DNA of 64,000 nt from an uncultured Bacillota bacterium (GTDB taxonomy: Bacteria > Bacillota > Dehalobacteriia > UBA7702), in contig CAKUYE010000001.1 of assembly GCA_934702375.1 (NCBI GenBank), positions 62,001 through 126,000 on the forward strand, in the 5' to 3' direction. The position numbers were made by a program, and so were the translations under genes. The notes under the pieces were generated by a model, which ran no database searches, was not told where the DNA came from, and worked only from the letters and a program-made list of their open reading frames with translations. Each line of letters begins with the position of its first letter. The first letter of the stretch is position 1. Shown here one piece after another: positions 1 to 8,203 of the stretch.

Positions 1-228
1 CGCCCCTCCGGGCCGCAAAGCCTCTACAATCTCGGCCATGGCAACGCCGAAAAACAGGGCCATAAAGACCTCTTTCACAAGGAAATGAATGGTAACATTG
101 CCAAACAAAGAAAATTCAACAAAGTGATGGTAGCTGTCCGGGGCAAGATTTGCCCAAAACAGCGCAATTCCAATGCCCAAAAGCAAAGGCAGGGAGTAAG
201 CTTCCGCAAAAGCAAATATTTTTTTCAC
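1..228 (-). CDS. nhaA: NhaA-family Na+/H+ antiporter, N-terminal part (cut by window edge)
   Basis: Reading the minus strand from a GTG at 228 gives 76 residues that run off the window. The residues show a first membrane helix followed by a stretch typical of NhaA-family proteins (WANLAPDSYHHF, GNVTIHFLVKEVFMALFFG, then an E-x-x-EALRPGGA pattern). The GTG has AAAGGA about nine bases upstream. The family exchanges Na+ for H+ across the cytoplasmic membrane. The gene starts 22 bp after larB on the same strand, so the two are probably co-transcribed. The catalytic aspartates would lie outside the window and cannot be checked. Confidence 0.75.
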   Translation of the reverse strand, partial: MKKIFAFAEAYSLPLLLGIGIALFWANLAPDSYHHFVEFSLFGNVTIHFLVKEVFMALFFGVAMAEIVEALRPGGA

Positions 229-250
229 AGGCAGGTTCCTTTCGGTAAAA

Positions 251-1000
251 TCAGTCCAATTGATTGATACGGCTGGCGGCACAAGCCGCGCCAAAGCCGT
301 TATTGATATTTACTACCGTAACACCGGCAGCACAGGAATTGAGCATGGCAAGTAAGGCCGAGAGACCATGGAAGCTGGCGCCATAGCCCACATCGGTAGG
401 CACGGCGATCAGGGGTTTTTTAACCAAGCCCCCCACAACGCTGGGCAAAGCACCATCCATACCGGCCACAACAATCAGCACCCGGGCTTTTTCCAACTCT
501 TCCTTATGGTGCAAAAGCCGATGAATACCGGCAACACCGGCATCGTAAATCCGCGTCACGGCATTTCCCATAATTTCCGCTGTGAGGGCGGCTTCTTCCG
601 CCACAAACAAATCCGAAGTGCCGGCGGATATCACAACAATATTACCTTTCCCTTCTTTCGGTTTTTTATAAATCATCAGCAAACGGGAAAGAGCATGATA
701 CTCCGCTTCGGGAATCTGTGCGCAGATGCTGTCGGCAATTTCCCGGGAACAGCGGGTAGCCAAAACGTTTCCTTCAGAACGCTGCCAAAGCAATTTTATA
801 ATTTCCACCGCCTGCTCTGTGGTTTTGCCTTCGCAATACACCACCTCGGGGAAGCCGCCGCGGCGCTCCCGGTCGATATCCACCTTGGCAAAGCCCATAT
901 CCACAAAAGATGCTTTTTGCAAGTGCGATAGGATGATATCTTCTCCAATCTCACCGTTCTTAAACTTTGCCAAAAGAGCTTTCAATTCCTGATTTTCCAT
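251..1000 (-). CDS. larB: LarB, pyridinium-3,5-biscarboxylate mononucleotide synthase
   Basis: The 249-residue product matches LarB in length and layout: a short helical N-terminal region, then a PurE-like (NCAIR mutase fold) domain with the segments VVISAGTSDLFVAEEA, GMDGALPSVVGGL and PTDVGYG. LarB carboxylates nicotinic acid adenine dinucleotide in synthesis of the nickel-pincer cofactor used by lactate racemase and related enzymes. Two ATGs lie close together at 1006 and 1000; the second is chosen because GAGG lies seven bases before it. No larC or larE is in the window, so the rest of the pathway must be elsewhere. NhaA follows 22 bp downstream. Confidence 0.9.
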   Translation of the reverse strand: MENQELKALLAKFKNGEIGEDIILSHLQKASFVDMGFAKVDIDRERRGGFPEVVYCEGKTTEQAVEIIKLLWQRSEGNVLATRCSREIADSICAQIPEAEYHALSRLLMIYKKPKEGKGNIVVISAGTSDLFVAEEAALTAEIMGNAVTRIYDAGVAGIHRLLHHKEELEKARVLIVVAGMDGALPSVVGGLVKKPLIAVPTDVGYGASFHGLSALLAMLNSCAAGVTVVNINNGFGAACAASRINQLD

Positions 1001-1069
1001 AACCATACCTCGAAAAAAATTTTCTACCTTATATTTTACATAAAATCCAAAGAATGTAAAGGCAAATCA

Positions 1070-1098
1070 TTGTCAAAGCCGAAAAACTCCGCTATAAT
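1070..1098 (+). promoter_or_regulatory. Sigma-A promoter of rnhA
   Basis: TTGTCA at 1070-1075, a 17-bp spacer and TATAAT at 1093-1098 lie 48 bp before the rnhA start, on the side facing away from larB. Confidence 0.75.
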
Positions 1099-1145
1099 GA
1101 ATAGAATATACCAAGTCAACATGACCATTTGCGAAAGGATACGCG

Positions 1146-1583
1146 ATGAAAGAAGTAACGATCTATACCGACGGCGCCTGCTCCGGGAATCCCGGCCCCG
1201 GGGGCTGGGGAGCCATATTGGAATTTAAAGGCATTGAAAAGGAGATTTCCGGTTTTGAGGCAAACACCACCAACAACCGCATGGAGCTGACGGCGGCGGT
1301 AAAAGCCCTTTCCTTACTGAAGGAGGACTGCATCGTAAAGCTTTACAGCGACAGCGCCTACCTTGTAAACGGATTCCAGCAAAAATGGATTCTGGGCTGG
1401 CAAAAAAACGGCTGGAAAAACAGTAAAAAAGAGCCGGTGCTCAACAGCGACCTTTGGAAGGAGCTGGTGGCACTGGATAAACGCCACCGCATCACCTGGA
1501 TCAAGGTAAAAGGCCACAGCGACAATGTAAAAAACAACCGCTGCGACGAGCTGGCCACGGGAGAAATCAAAAAACACCGCTAA
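1146..1583 (+). CDS. rnhA: Ribonuclease HI
   Basis: This 145-residue protein is a full-length RNase HI, which hydrolyses the RNA strand of RNA-DNA hybrids in the cytoplasm. The metal-binding carboxylates are all visible: D9 in YTDGACSGNPGPGG, E47 in NRMELTAA, D69 in YSDSAYLV and D134 in NRCDELA, with the conserved His at 124 (KGHSDN). The basic handle region (WQKNGWKNSKKEPV) of the E. coli-type enzyme is present. The ATG follows GAAAGGA. It has its own promoter and terminator and appears monocistronic. Confidence 0.95.
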   Translation: MKEVTIYTDGACSGNPGPGGWGAILEFKGIEKEISGFEANTTNNRMELTAAVKALSLLKEDCIVKLYSDSAYLVNGFQQKWILGWQKNGWKNSKKEPVLNSDLWKELVALDKRHRITWIKVKGHSDNVKNNRCDELATGEIKKHR

Positions 1584-1628
1584 CGACAACCTCTGCCGAT
1601 GAGGGAAATACCCAATACAACCGCAAAA

Positions 1629-1666
1629 AACCGGCCTCCGCAACATAACGGAAGCCGGTTCTTTTT
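1629..1666 (+). terminator. Intrinsic terminator of rnhA
   Basis: A 12-bp stem with one mismatch (left arm 1629-1640, right arm 1649-1660) is followed by CTTTTT. Confidence 0.7.
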
Positions 1667-1693
1667 ATGCAACTGTAGGAAGCCCGGAGGCGA

Positions 1694-2143
1694 TTATTGA
1701 GAAAGGGAATGATCGATACCCTCCTGGTACACTCCAAGATCGTCAAAATAGGACCACCGACCATTGGTTCGCAGCATGGCCCAATGATTGACACATTCCT
1801 TTTCCGGCAGCAGATCCGATCCGCTGGCAACCTCACCACGATCGTACACGGCGGTGAGAATAAGGATATCTTCATTGCCGGAGTCCTTTACGAAATCGGC
1901 ATAGCGTTCCGGAGCCTCAAGGGTAAGCTCCTCTTCATAAATGATCTCCTTTAAGGTGCAATTTTCGGAGTGATCGTAGAAATACTTCGTCAGAGCATCC
2001 ATGGCTGCGGTAATTTCTTCTTCGGAATATACTTCCGAGGATGCGATGGTGTAAACCGGCTTTTCTTCCCCGGTTTTTTCTCCGCAGCCGCTGAGATAAA
2101 CTACAGAAAGCAACAACAAAAGCAAGCAAATTCGTTTTCTCAT
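1694..2143 (-). CDS. Small lipoprotein of unknown function
   Basis: The 149-residue product begins with a lipoprotein signal (MRKRICLLLLLLSVVYLSGC, lipobox Cys about residue 20), so it should be anchored to the outer face of the membrane. The mature part is acidic and predicted alpha/beta, with no motif I recognise. The start has GGAGGTGG just upstream. The gene converges with rnhA and lies downstream of a possible 46-codon reading frame. No function is proposed. Confidence 0.75.
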   Translation of the reverse strand: MRKRICLLLLLLSVVYLSGCGEKTGEEKPVYTIASSEVYSEEEITAAMDALTKYFYDHSENCTLKEIIYEEELTLEAPERYADFVKDSGNEDILILTAVYDRGEVASGSDLLPEKECVNHWAMLRTNGRWSYFDDLGVYQEGIDHSLSQ

Positions 2144-2175
2144 CCTTCCACCTCCGGTTTCATTTCACCCATGGC

Positions 2176-2316
2176 TCATTCAAATTGTGTCAGTTCATCG
2201 GGGTCTGTAATGATTTTACTTGACGCCGCTACTTCCGACAGCACTTTTTCAACATCGTCTTTCAAGCTTCCTTCTGCAACAAACTGGAGAACATGAGAAG
2301 AGTTGTAATCTTTCAT
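2176..2316 (-). CDS. Possible 46-residue small ORF
   Basis: ATG at 2316 to TGA at 2176 encodes MKDYNSSHVLQFVAEG and a further acidic stretch. The ribosome binding site is weak and no family is recognised. It lies 32 bp before the lipoprotein on the same strand. It could be a real small gene, the decayed end of a longer one, or chance. Confidence 0.25.
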   Translation of the reverse strand: MKDYNSSHVLQFVAEGSLKDDVEKVLSEVAASSKIITDPDELTQFE

Positions 2317-2425
2317 GTTGTTGCAATATACCTACAACGAAATCACAGTAATGTTCTATGCCGAATCGATAACTTTCATATAGCAAGAAAATTGTTTAAC
2401 GATGCGAGAAAGGAACTTCAATCCA

Positions 2426-3070
2426 TCATAGGCCGGTATAAAAACCGCTAATCAAATAGTTTTCATCAACTTTATCCACAACGACAATACAGCTAAAGGT
2501 CGTTTCATCCGGAGAAAGTGTACCATCCGGGGAGGGTTTCATATCAAATTGGCACGTATAGGCCAAAATTCCTTTTCCACTGTCAAAGGCAGATTCATCT
2601 AAAGTGCAGTCCGTAAGCTTTGCTTCGGCCATGCCAAAGACGCCATCCCGGAAATCCCATGCAGAGGTTTCGCCGGTGGAAAGGAGCTTCATTTCGTAAA
2701 AATCGCCGGCATTAAAATCGTCAAAAAAGGTTTCAATCACCTTTTTTCCGGCTTCGGCATCTTCCTTGGTGAGGCTGCCGTTATTCACCTTTAAGGTGCT
2801 GTTTTCGGCATCCCAATAGGCTTCCTTGCCCAGCTGCTCTGCAAAGGCACTTGCGGGGACATATACCACATCCTGATAAAGCACAGGATAAACCTCGTTG
2901 CCATCGGCATCGGTAAGCACTCTTTCTCCACCATCTACGATGATCTTCAGAGAAGATGCTTCGGTCACACCAGCATCACTCTTTGCTGTTTCCGAAGAAG
3001 AGCAACCGGTAAAGGCCACCACCGCAATCAGAGATAAGGCAAGAGGAAACACACATTTTCGTAGCTTCAT
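2426..3070 (-). CDS. Lipoprotein with copper-amine-oxidase-like stalk domain
   Basis: The 214-residue product has a lipoprotein signal with lipobox FTGC near residue 23. Residues about 40-95 resemble the copper-amine-oxidase N-terminal-like (stalk) repeat common in clostridial surface proteins: hydrophobic strands around YPVLYQDVVYVPASAFAEQLG, then an EAYWD-type strand. The rest looks like an NTF2/DUF4878-type fold (EAGKKVIETFFDDFNAGDF). It is probably an exported binding or structural protein; no substrate can be inferred. An AGGAGG-like site precedes the ATG. The 150 bp upstream are AT-rich with no clear promoter. Confidence 0.75.
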   Translation of the reverse strand: MKLRKCVFPLALSLIAVVAFTGCSSSETAKSDAGVTEASSLKIIVDGGERVLTDADGNEVYPVLYQDVVYVPASAFAEQLGKEAYWDAENSTLKVNNGSLTKEDAEAGKKVIETFFDDFNAGDFYEMKLLSTGETSAWDFRDGVFGMAEAKLTDCTLDESAFDSGKGILAYTCQFDMKPSPDGTLSPDETTFSCIVVVDKVDENYLISGFYTGL

Positions 3071-3225
3071 TTTCGAACCTCCTTTATTTCAAATATCTAT
3101 AGGCATAATCCCTAGCCGCAATTCGATTATAAATACTCCAATTACAAATTGACAGTCAAATTAGATGAGAGCTTGTTTTTTATTTGAAGAGGTCCTTTTC
3201 GTTATTTAATCTCTTTGGAAAAAGA

Positions 3226-3729
3226 TTATTCTAACATAAGCAATTTTCTTATCCCAAATTTTTTTATCAAATAACCAAAGCTAAAAGCGAAGAGAAAACA
3301 AAAAGAGTTTGCGATGATGCTAGTTGTTTCAGAATTCACCTCCAGCACTCCCATGATGTTAAACTTATCAATGTGAGAACCAATAAAATATTCAATAATC
3401 GGATAACTATTTTGATGCATTCCAAGTATACCAAAATAAATAATTTCGCCAATTGCATTGAAAAAAATAGGTAGATTTCCCAGAAAAAAACTTTTTCTGA
3501 AATCATTTAATTCGCAGGCAAAACGATATCCAACAAAAGACCAATACGGAAGTATGGTAATAAAATACACAGCCAGGAAAAACACTATCAACTCAGTATT
3601 TCCTGCTGAAGATCCAGTATCAAAAGGAATCAGATAATCATCCCTATATCCAAAAGGAAAAAATGCAGGAATAAGCACAAGTACAGACAATCGCAAAATT
3701 TTAAAATTTTCACTAATATTGAAGATCAC
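3226..3729 (-). CDS. Predicted multi-pass membrane protein, last gene of the agrDB operon
   Basis: The 167-residue product has about four hydrophobic segments and a basic C-terminus (YLIKKFGIRKLL), and no recognised family. GTG at 3729 is preceded by AAAGGAGG with nine bases of spacing. It starts 18 bp after the SLH-domain gene and shares that gene's low GC content, well below the rest of the window, suggesting the two arrived together. It lies in the same frame as the upstream gene's TAG stop, so amber suppression would fuse the two proteins. It may be an immunity or export partner of the surface protein, but this is only inference from position. Confidence 0.6.
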   Translation of the reverse strand: MIFNISENFKILRLSVLVLIPAFFPFGYRDDYLIPFDTGSSAGNTELIVFFLAVYFITILPYWSFVGYRFACELNDFRKSFFLGNLPIFFNAIGEIIYFGILGMHQNSYPIIEYFIGSHIDKFNIMGVLEVNSETTSIIANSFCFLFAFSFGYLIKKFGIRKLLMLE

Positions 3730-3747
3730 ATTATTGATCCTCCTTTG

Positions 3748-5046
3748 CTAAAACTTATATATTGCCGAAAATCCATTATATACCCTATCATTCATTATAT
3801 TTAGAGGCGTAATTATCGTCGGGTTTATATATCTAACAACACCTGTATTAGGATCTTTATAATATATTTTATAATAAAATCCAGCTCCGTCGCGATAGCA
3901 TTTGTATGCGAGTCCAGAACAATTTATTTTTTGCGTATTTGATAAGGGAGCCGTTGCACTCCAAGAATAGTTTCTACCTGCACCATTTACAAAATAAGTT
4001 TGACCATACCAAGCTGCGCTAACAGATACCTGACGGCAATTTGTATCGCCGTTGCAATATTCAGGAATTCTTCTTAAAACATACGTGTATCGATCACTAT
4101 ATCGATTAGCCCATGTTTGATATGAAACCTTTTGAACTCCCGAATCAACAATCTCAAGAATTCGGTCACCACATGCCATCCCGATATGACCAAAATAGAA
4201 TGTTCCATTAGTATACAGAATATCTCCATCAAGAAATTGGAATCCACCTCCAACAAAACCACTAGGAGAAATAATGTTATTGAAAATTGGAGCATTCTTA
4301 AAATAATTGACAGAACTGGGATCATTTGCCAAATGCTCCATTTCATCCTGAGCAGCTTTAATTTCTGCATCTAATTCTTCCTGATGTATTTCTATATATT
4401 GCTGCATTTCAAATCCTGATAAATAGAGGTAATAAATTGCGATCATTTTACATGCTTCGCTACGTTTTATGTTACTTTTAGGATTGTAGTTTTGATTTTT
4501 GTCTCCACAAAGTATATCTGCAAGTTGTAGTTTTTCTATATCAATCTTCGCCCATTCCGAAATATTTGATTCATCTTTAAAATGCATTTTTTCTTTAGGG
4601 TTGGGAAGTTGAAATTCATCAATCGTATTAACATGGCGTCCTAAAATAACCGCGGCTTCTTCGCGGGTTATTTTTTTGTTTGGCGCAAAAAAATTATTTC
4701 CCATACCTTGTACGATTTGACTATCATATGCCCATTGAACCGGTTTTGCATACCAGCTTTCATAGTTTACATCGTAAAAATCCGTTATGCCTGTGTACTG
4801 CGAGAAATCTATTTGCGAAACATTTGCCAAAATTTTTACAAATTCTGCCCGAGTAATATCATCATTAGGCATAAATTCATTATTATTTACCCCAGATACA
4901 AAAAACCTTTCGGATAAAAGCGTAACATAATCGTAGAACCAATCTTGTTCTGTTACATCTTGAAAGGACGTAGTTTGAGCGAAAGTTGCAGATGAAAAGA
5001 AAGCGCAAAAGATAATTGCTAAAATAGAAATTGAAACTTTTTTCAT
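3748..5046 (-). CDS. Secreted SLH-domain protein with permuted NlpC/P60-like (papain-fold) domain
   Basis: The 432-residue product has a signal peptide (cleavage near FAQT, residue 24), then three SLH repeats at about 28-205 (motifs ITRAEFVKILAN and ITREEAAVILG) that would bind it to the cell wall. The C-terminal 180 residues read as a circularly permuted papain-like amidase or peptidase: DGDILYTNG, the likely catalytic His in GHIGMACGDRILEI, and the likely nucleophile Cys late, in INCSGLAYKCY. YiiX/YaeF-type enzymes have this His-before-Cys order. AGGAGG precedes the ATG. The gene lies 50 bp after agrB on the same strand, so it may be an output or partner of the quorum system. It ends in TAG, rare in this window. 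Confidence 0.7.
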   Translation of the reverse strand: MKKVSISILAIIFCAFFSSATFAQTTSFQDVTEQDWFYDYVTLLSERFFVSGVNNNEFMPNDDITRAEFVKILANVSQIDFSQYTGITDFYDVNYESWYAKPVQWAYDSQIVQGMGNNFFAPNKKITREEAAVILGRHVNTIDEFQLPNPKEKMHFKDESNISEWAKIDIEKLQLADILCGDKNQNYNPKSNIKRSEACKMIAIYYLYLSGFEMQQYIEIHQEELDAEIKAAQDEMEHLANDPSSVNYFKNAPIFNNIISPSGFVGGGFQFLDGDILYTNGTFYFGHIGMACGDRILEIVDSGVQKVSYQTWANRYSDRYTYVLRRIPEYCNGDTNCRQVSVSAAWYGQTYFVNGAGRNYSWSATAPLSNTQKINCSGLAYKCYRDGAGFYYKIYYKDPNTGVVRYINPTIITPLNIMNDRVYNGFSAIYKF

Positions 5047-5096
5047 ATCTGTTCCTCCTAATTATAATATATTTTCTAAATTATATCAAGTTGATT

Positions 5097-5669
5097 TTAC
5101 CAATATTTATTTTTGATATATCCCAAAATCAGCATTAAAACCATTGTAATAAACGCTGCAAAGATACATGTGCTGAGCGTGGTATAATTTATAAAGCATG
5201 CTATTATAAAAATGAATGTTTCGATGAATAAAAGATAACGTATTTGTTTTTTGAAAAAAAATTGTTCTTTTGTCGTAAAAGGTTTGTTTTTATCTTCCAT
5301 TGGTGCTATGATAAAGATAACAGCAAAAGCAAGTATCATTCCGATACAGCAGACCACATCGCTTATCGCGAAAAAACGGATCGCCAACAGTATTGCTGTG
5401 ATCAGAATTACAGAAAAAATGTAACATCTCCCGGGTGTTTCAGCATGGTATCCCCCTGCGTATATCCGAAGAGGAATATATGCCGCCAGATACAGTATCA
5501 CCTCCATAACGGAATCAAGGAACAACCCGATCAACAGGGCGGTCAACAAATTGAAAAAAAGCACGACTCCCTGATACATCCCATAACAATACAGATCCTT
5601 CATTTCCGATGTAATAATGCCGGTATCTATGAAACAATCACATAACTTAAGACACACTCTTTGAATCAT
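5097..5669 (-). CDS. agrB: AgrB-type autoinducer-processing membrane endopeptidase
   Basis: The 190-residue membrane protein carries the AgrB signature RIYAGGYHAETPGRCYIFS; the His and the Cys seven residues later are the catalytic pair that cleave the AgrD C-terminus and form the thiolactone ring. Five to six hydrophobic segments follow. The ATG at 5669 overlaps the agrD stop in an ATGA arrangement, which decides the start and implies translational coupling. It is followed after about 50 bp by the SLH-domain gene. Confidence 0.9.
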   Translation of the reverse strand: MIQRVCLKLCDCFIDTGIITSEMKDLYCYGMYQGVVLFFNLLTALLIGLFLDSVMEVILYLAAYIPLRIYAGGYHAETPGRCYIFSVILITAILLAIRFFAISDVVCCIGMILAFAVIFIIAPMEDKNKPFTTKEQFFFKKQIRYLLFIETFIFIIACFINYTTLSTCIFAAFITMVLMLILGYIKNKYW

Positions 5670-5818
5670 TTGCAATTAATTTTGCTTAGCTTTTCTGCAC
5701 CGGCAGGCAATTTGGGCTGATGCATAACAAATAAACATGCCGTGCTTGCATTAACGGCGGTTACAAAAAGTGCCAGACTTGCCATGATGCTACCGATTCG
5801 GTACATAAATTTTTTCAT
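5666..5818 (-). CDS. agrD: AgrD-type cyclic-peptide autoinducer precursor
   Basis: The 50-residue product begins with an amphipathic leader (MKKFMYRIGSIMASLALFV), followed by NASTACLFVM and the charged tail HQPKLPAGAEKLSK. Leader, a single Cys and a Q-P-x-x-P recognition tail are the hallmarks of clostridial AgrD peptides. By analogy with C. perfringens AgrD, the mature signal should be a five-residue ring starting at C28 (C-L-F-V-M) with a short Ser/Thr-Ala tail. ATG at 5818 has a strong AGGAGG nine bases upstream; a longer in-frame start at 5911 has no such site and is rejected. Confidence 0.88.
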   Translation of the reverse strand: MKKFMYRIGSIMASLALFVTAVNASTACLFVMHQPKLPAGAEKLSKINCK

Positions 5819-5949
5819 TGTACAAATGCCTCCTGAACTTAGTTTTTCTGTTGGCATGTTCATTATAAAGCATTTCTTTTCAGAAATGTCGGGAAATGTT
5901 GTGAATTGCAAATTTTTTGTTGAAATTTGTATGTTAGGAGGTAAAGCCT
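5819..5949. promoter_or_regulatory. Divergent agr control region
   Basis: This 131-bp gap separates agrD (minus) from agrA (plus), so both promoters should lie here. It contains a short direct repeat GAAATGTYG at 5883-5891 and 5893-5901 with 10-bp spacing, the helical phasing expected of tandem LytTR-regulator sites. No consensus -35/-10 pair stands out, as expected for an activator-dependent promoter. The link to AgrA binding is inference. Confidence 0.35.
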
Positions 5950-6654
5950 TTGTTTCATATTGCAGTTTGTGATGACGAAAAAAATATTTGCGAGGAAATT
6001 CGCACTTTTGCTCAACGCTATGCTGAAGAAAAAACCTGTTCTGTAGATTGCAGCATATTCCTTTCCGGGGAGGCTCTTTATGAATCTCTGGCTAGAGGAA
6101 ATTATTATGACGTAATCTTTCTGGACATTGAACTTTTTCACATCAGCGGTATTGAAATCGGGGAATATATCCGCCGGCAATTGAAGGATATGCTTTCCCA
6201 GATCGTATACATTTCCTCCCGTCCGGAATATGCCATGGAGCTTTTTGCAACGCATCCCTTGGATTTTTTAACAAAGCCGATTTCCTTTGAGAAATTTTCA
6301 GTCTGTTTAAATCAAACCGCAGAGCTAAAAAGTAAAAGAGGCGCATTTTTTTCTTATAACTGCCGGGGAGAATATCGAAGAATCCCGTTATCCAATATCC
6401 TCTATTTTGAAAGCCAAAACCGCAAAATCTATGTAACAAGAATCAACGGAAAAGAAGAATATTACGGCAAACTCAACGATGTGGAAATGCAGGTAGATGA
6501 TTATGGTTTTTTACGAATCCATAAATCTTTTATTGTAAACCCACAGTATGTAGATATTTACGGGAAAACAACCGTTACGATGAACAACGGAGATATCCTG
6601 CCTGTCAGCCGAGATAAACAAAAAGAAATTGCAGCTAAAATAATAGAAGTATAA
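5950..6654 (+). CDS. agrA: LytTR-family response regulator (AgrA-like)
   Basis: The 234-residue regulator has an N-terminal receiver domain (acidic pair D8/D9, phospho-acceptor D59 in FLDIELF, conserved Lys in LTKPISF) and a C-terminal LytTR DNA-binding domain from about 130 (YFESQNRKIYV, FLRIHKSFIVNPQYV). It should receive phosphate from the kinase encoded 15 bp downstream and control the divergent agrDB operon. Translation starts at TTG 5950, preceded by AGGAGG. Confidence 0.9.
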   Translation: MFHIAVCDDEKNICEEIRTFAQRYAEEKTCSVDCSIFLSGEALYESLARGNYYDVIFLDIELFHISGIEIGEYIRRQLKDMLSQIVYISSRPEYAMELFATHPLDFLTKPISFEKFSVCLNQTAELKSKRGAFFSYNCRGEYRRIPLSNILYFESQNRKIYVTRINGKEEYYGKLNDVEMQVDDYGFLRIHKSFIVNPQYVDIYGKTTVTMNNGDILPVSRDKQKEIAAKIIEV

Positions 6655-6669
6655 GTTTGGTGGTTTACG

Positions 6670-7965
6670 ATGGACATCCTTTATTCTTGCTCTCTTACGG
6701 TGTATTCTTTTTTTAATGTGTATATTCTGCATCGATTTAATCGCTCTTTTTTTGGAACATGCATCACACCACGGTATATCGAATTAGGGTCTTATTTTTT
6801 CATATTCCTTTCAAATACAATCATTTCTTTATGGATCAATATACCGATAGTGATATTGCTATGCAATGTAATAGGGTATTATTTACTAACCTATAACTAT
6901 CAATGCGATCAAAAGCATCGAGTTTTCTTACCTTTAATCTACATATGCATTACCACCTTGGCAGAATTGATTATATTCTTCTTGTCTACCTATACCCCAA
7001 TTCAAATTTCGGAAATAAACTCGTACAATTTCGCTTTTGGACCGGTCTTTTCAGCAATTTTGTCTTATGCAATCGTAAAAATTCTTATTGCATTAAAATC
7101 ATCAAGCGCCCAAATCAAGCTGCCGCTTACCCATTGGCTTCTTCTTTTAGTGATTCCTCTGGTTTCGTTTTACCTCATTCTGCTCATCATGAGCTTTGAA
7201 GATGCAGATCCGAAAACAGTGGCACTCTGCTGCATATTGGCATTGATAATCAATTTTGTGGCCTTCTATTTTTACGAAGTGGTTACAGCTTATGCCATAA
7301 GCAAAATGGAAAAGCAGCGGGAGGAAGAAAAAAACCGTTACTATCTGCGCCAGCTGGAAACGATGGAGGCATTTTCCGAATCTATGCGCAGCTTCCGGCA
7401 CGACTTAAAAAACCACACCATTGCCATGCAGGCATATCTAAAAAACAAACAGTACGACGCCCTGGAAACCTATCTGTCCGATACCTTTATTGAAAAGGCC
7501 TTGTCCGAAGAAAGCATCCATTGCGGCAACACCGTGATTGACAGTATTTTAAATTTCAAAATACACGAAGCGGGAAATAAGGGGATTACCCTTGAAGCAA
7601 AGGTTTCCATCCCGCCCCAACTGCACATTTCCGATTCTGATCTGACGGTGATTTTGGGAAATCTCCTCGACAATGCCATAGAAGCAGTGGAACCTTTAAC
7701 CGAAGAACGTGTAATCCAACTGACGATTTCCTATCAAAAAGGAAACTTGATTCTTTCGGTGAAAAATCCCTATAAAGGAGAATTGCTGAAAAAAGGAGAC
7801 CGATGGATTACCTCCAAAAAAGATAAGGATTTACACGGCTACGGCTTGGGCAATGTGAAACATATTGTCGATAAAAACGGCGGCACCATGCGGATTCAAA
7901 CGGAACAGCAAATCTTCTCCGTGACGATGATGCTATACGACACGAATACAGACGAAAGCCACTAA
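6670..7965 (+). CDS. agrC: AgrC-like sensor histidine kinase (GHKL type)
   Basis: The 431-residue kinase has about six membrane helices in its first 205 residues, the sensor region that would bind the cyclic peptide. A dimerisation/phospho-acceptor helix follows with H244 in SFRHDLKNH, then a GHKL ATPase with an N-box (GNLLDNAIEA) and a G-box (GYGLGNV). This is the layout of AgrC/ComD kinases. It starts 15 bp after agrA. Its TAA is followed by about 175 bp without features before a shared bidirectional terminator. Confidence 0.9.
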   Translation: MDILYSCSLTVYSFFNVYILHRFNRSFFGTCITPRYIELGSYFFIFLSNTIISLWINIPIVILLCNVIGYYLLTYNYQCDQKHRVFLPLIYICITTLAELIIFFLSTYTPIQISEINSYNFAFGPVFSAILSYAIVKILIALKSSSAQIKLPLTHWLLLLVIPLVSFYLILLIMSFEDADPKTVALCCILALIINFVAFYFYEVVTAYAISKMEKQREEEKNRYYLRQLETMEAFSESMRSFRHDLKNHTIAMQAYLKNKQYDALETYLSDTFIEKALSEESIHCGNTVIDSILNFKIHEAGNKGITLEAKVSIPPQLHISDSDLTVILGNLLDNAIEAVEPLTEERVIQLTISYQKGNLILSVKNPYKGELLKKGDRWITSKKDKDLHGYGLGNVKHIVDKNGGTMRIQTEQQIFSVTMMLYDTNTDESH

Positions 7966-8142
7966 ACTGAGCCTACTTCCATTTCCTGCCAAAAGTTCCA
8001 CAAAACGTCCACAAAGAGATACAGAAAGAACACGTTTTTTCGGTAAGATAAATACTGTGAAAGCGATTTGGTGATACAGGAATAAGCCAAAGAGCAAAAG
8101 ATGGCGTATATTTTAAACGAGATGAAAGGTATCCCACCCTAA

Positions 8143-8180
8143 AAAAGATCCTCATGCAATGCATGGGGATCTTTTGATTT
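8143..8180. terminator. Bidirectional terminator between agrC and dacA-like gene
   Basis: A 15-bp stem with one G-T pair (8143-8157 with 8161-8175) has a three-base loop and is flanked by A-run and T-run, so it can end the converging agrC and DD-carboxypeptidase transcripts. Confidence 0.85.
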
Positions 8181-8203
8181 TCAAGAATTCCGTTGGAAGC
8201 AGG

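Noticed and set aside
368..931. 187-codon ORF opposite larB
   Set aside because: A reverse-strand shadow of a well-supported gene; same reasoning applied to other long antisense frames such as 43156-44043, 44604-45767 and 47519-48754.
3226..5046. SLH protein and following membrane protein as one amber-read-through protein
   Set aside because: The downstream gene has its own AAAGGAGG and GTG at ideal spacing, so separate translation is more likely; recorded only as a possible side product.
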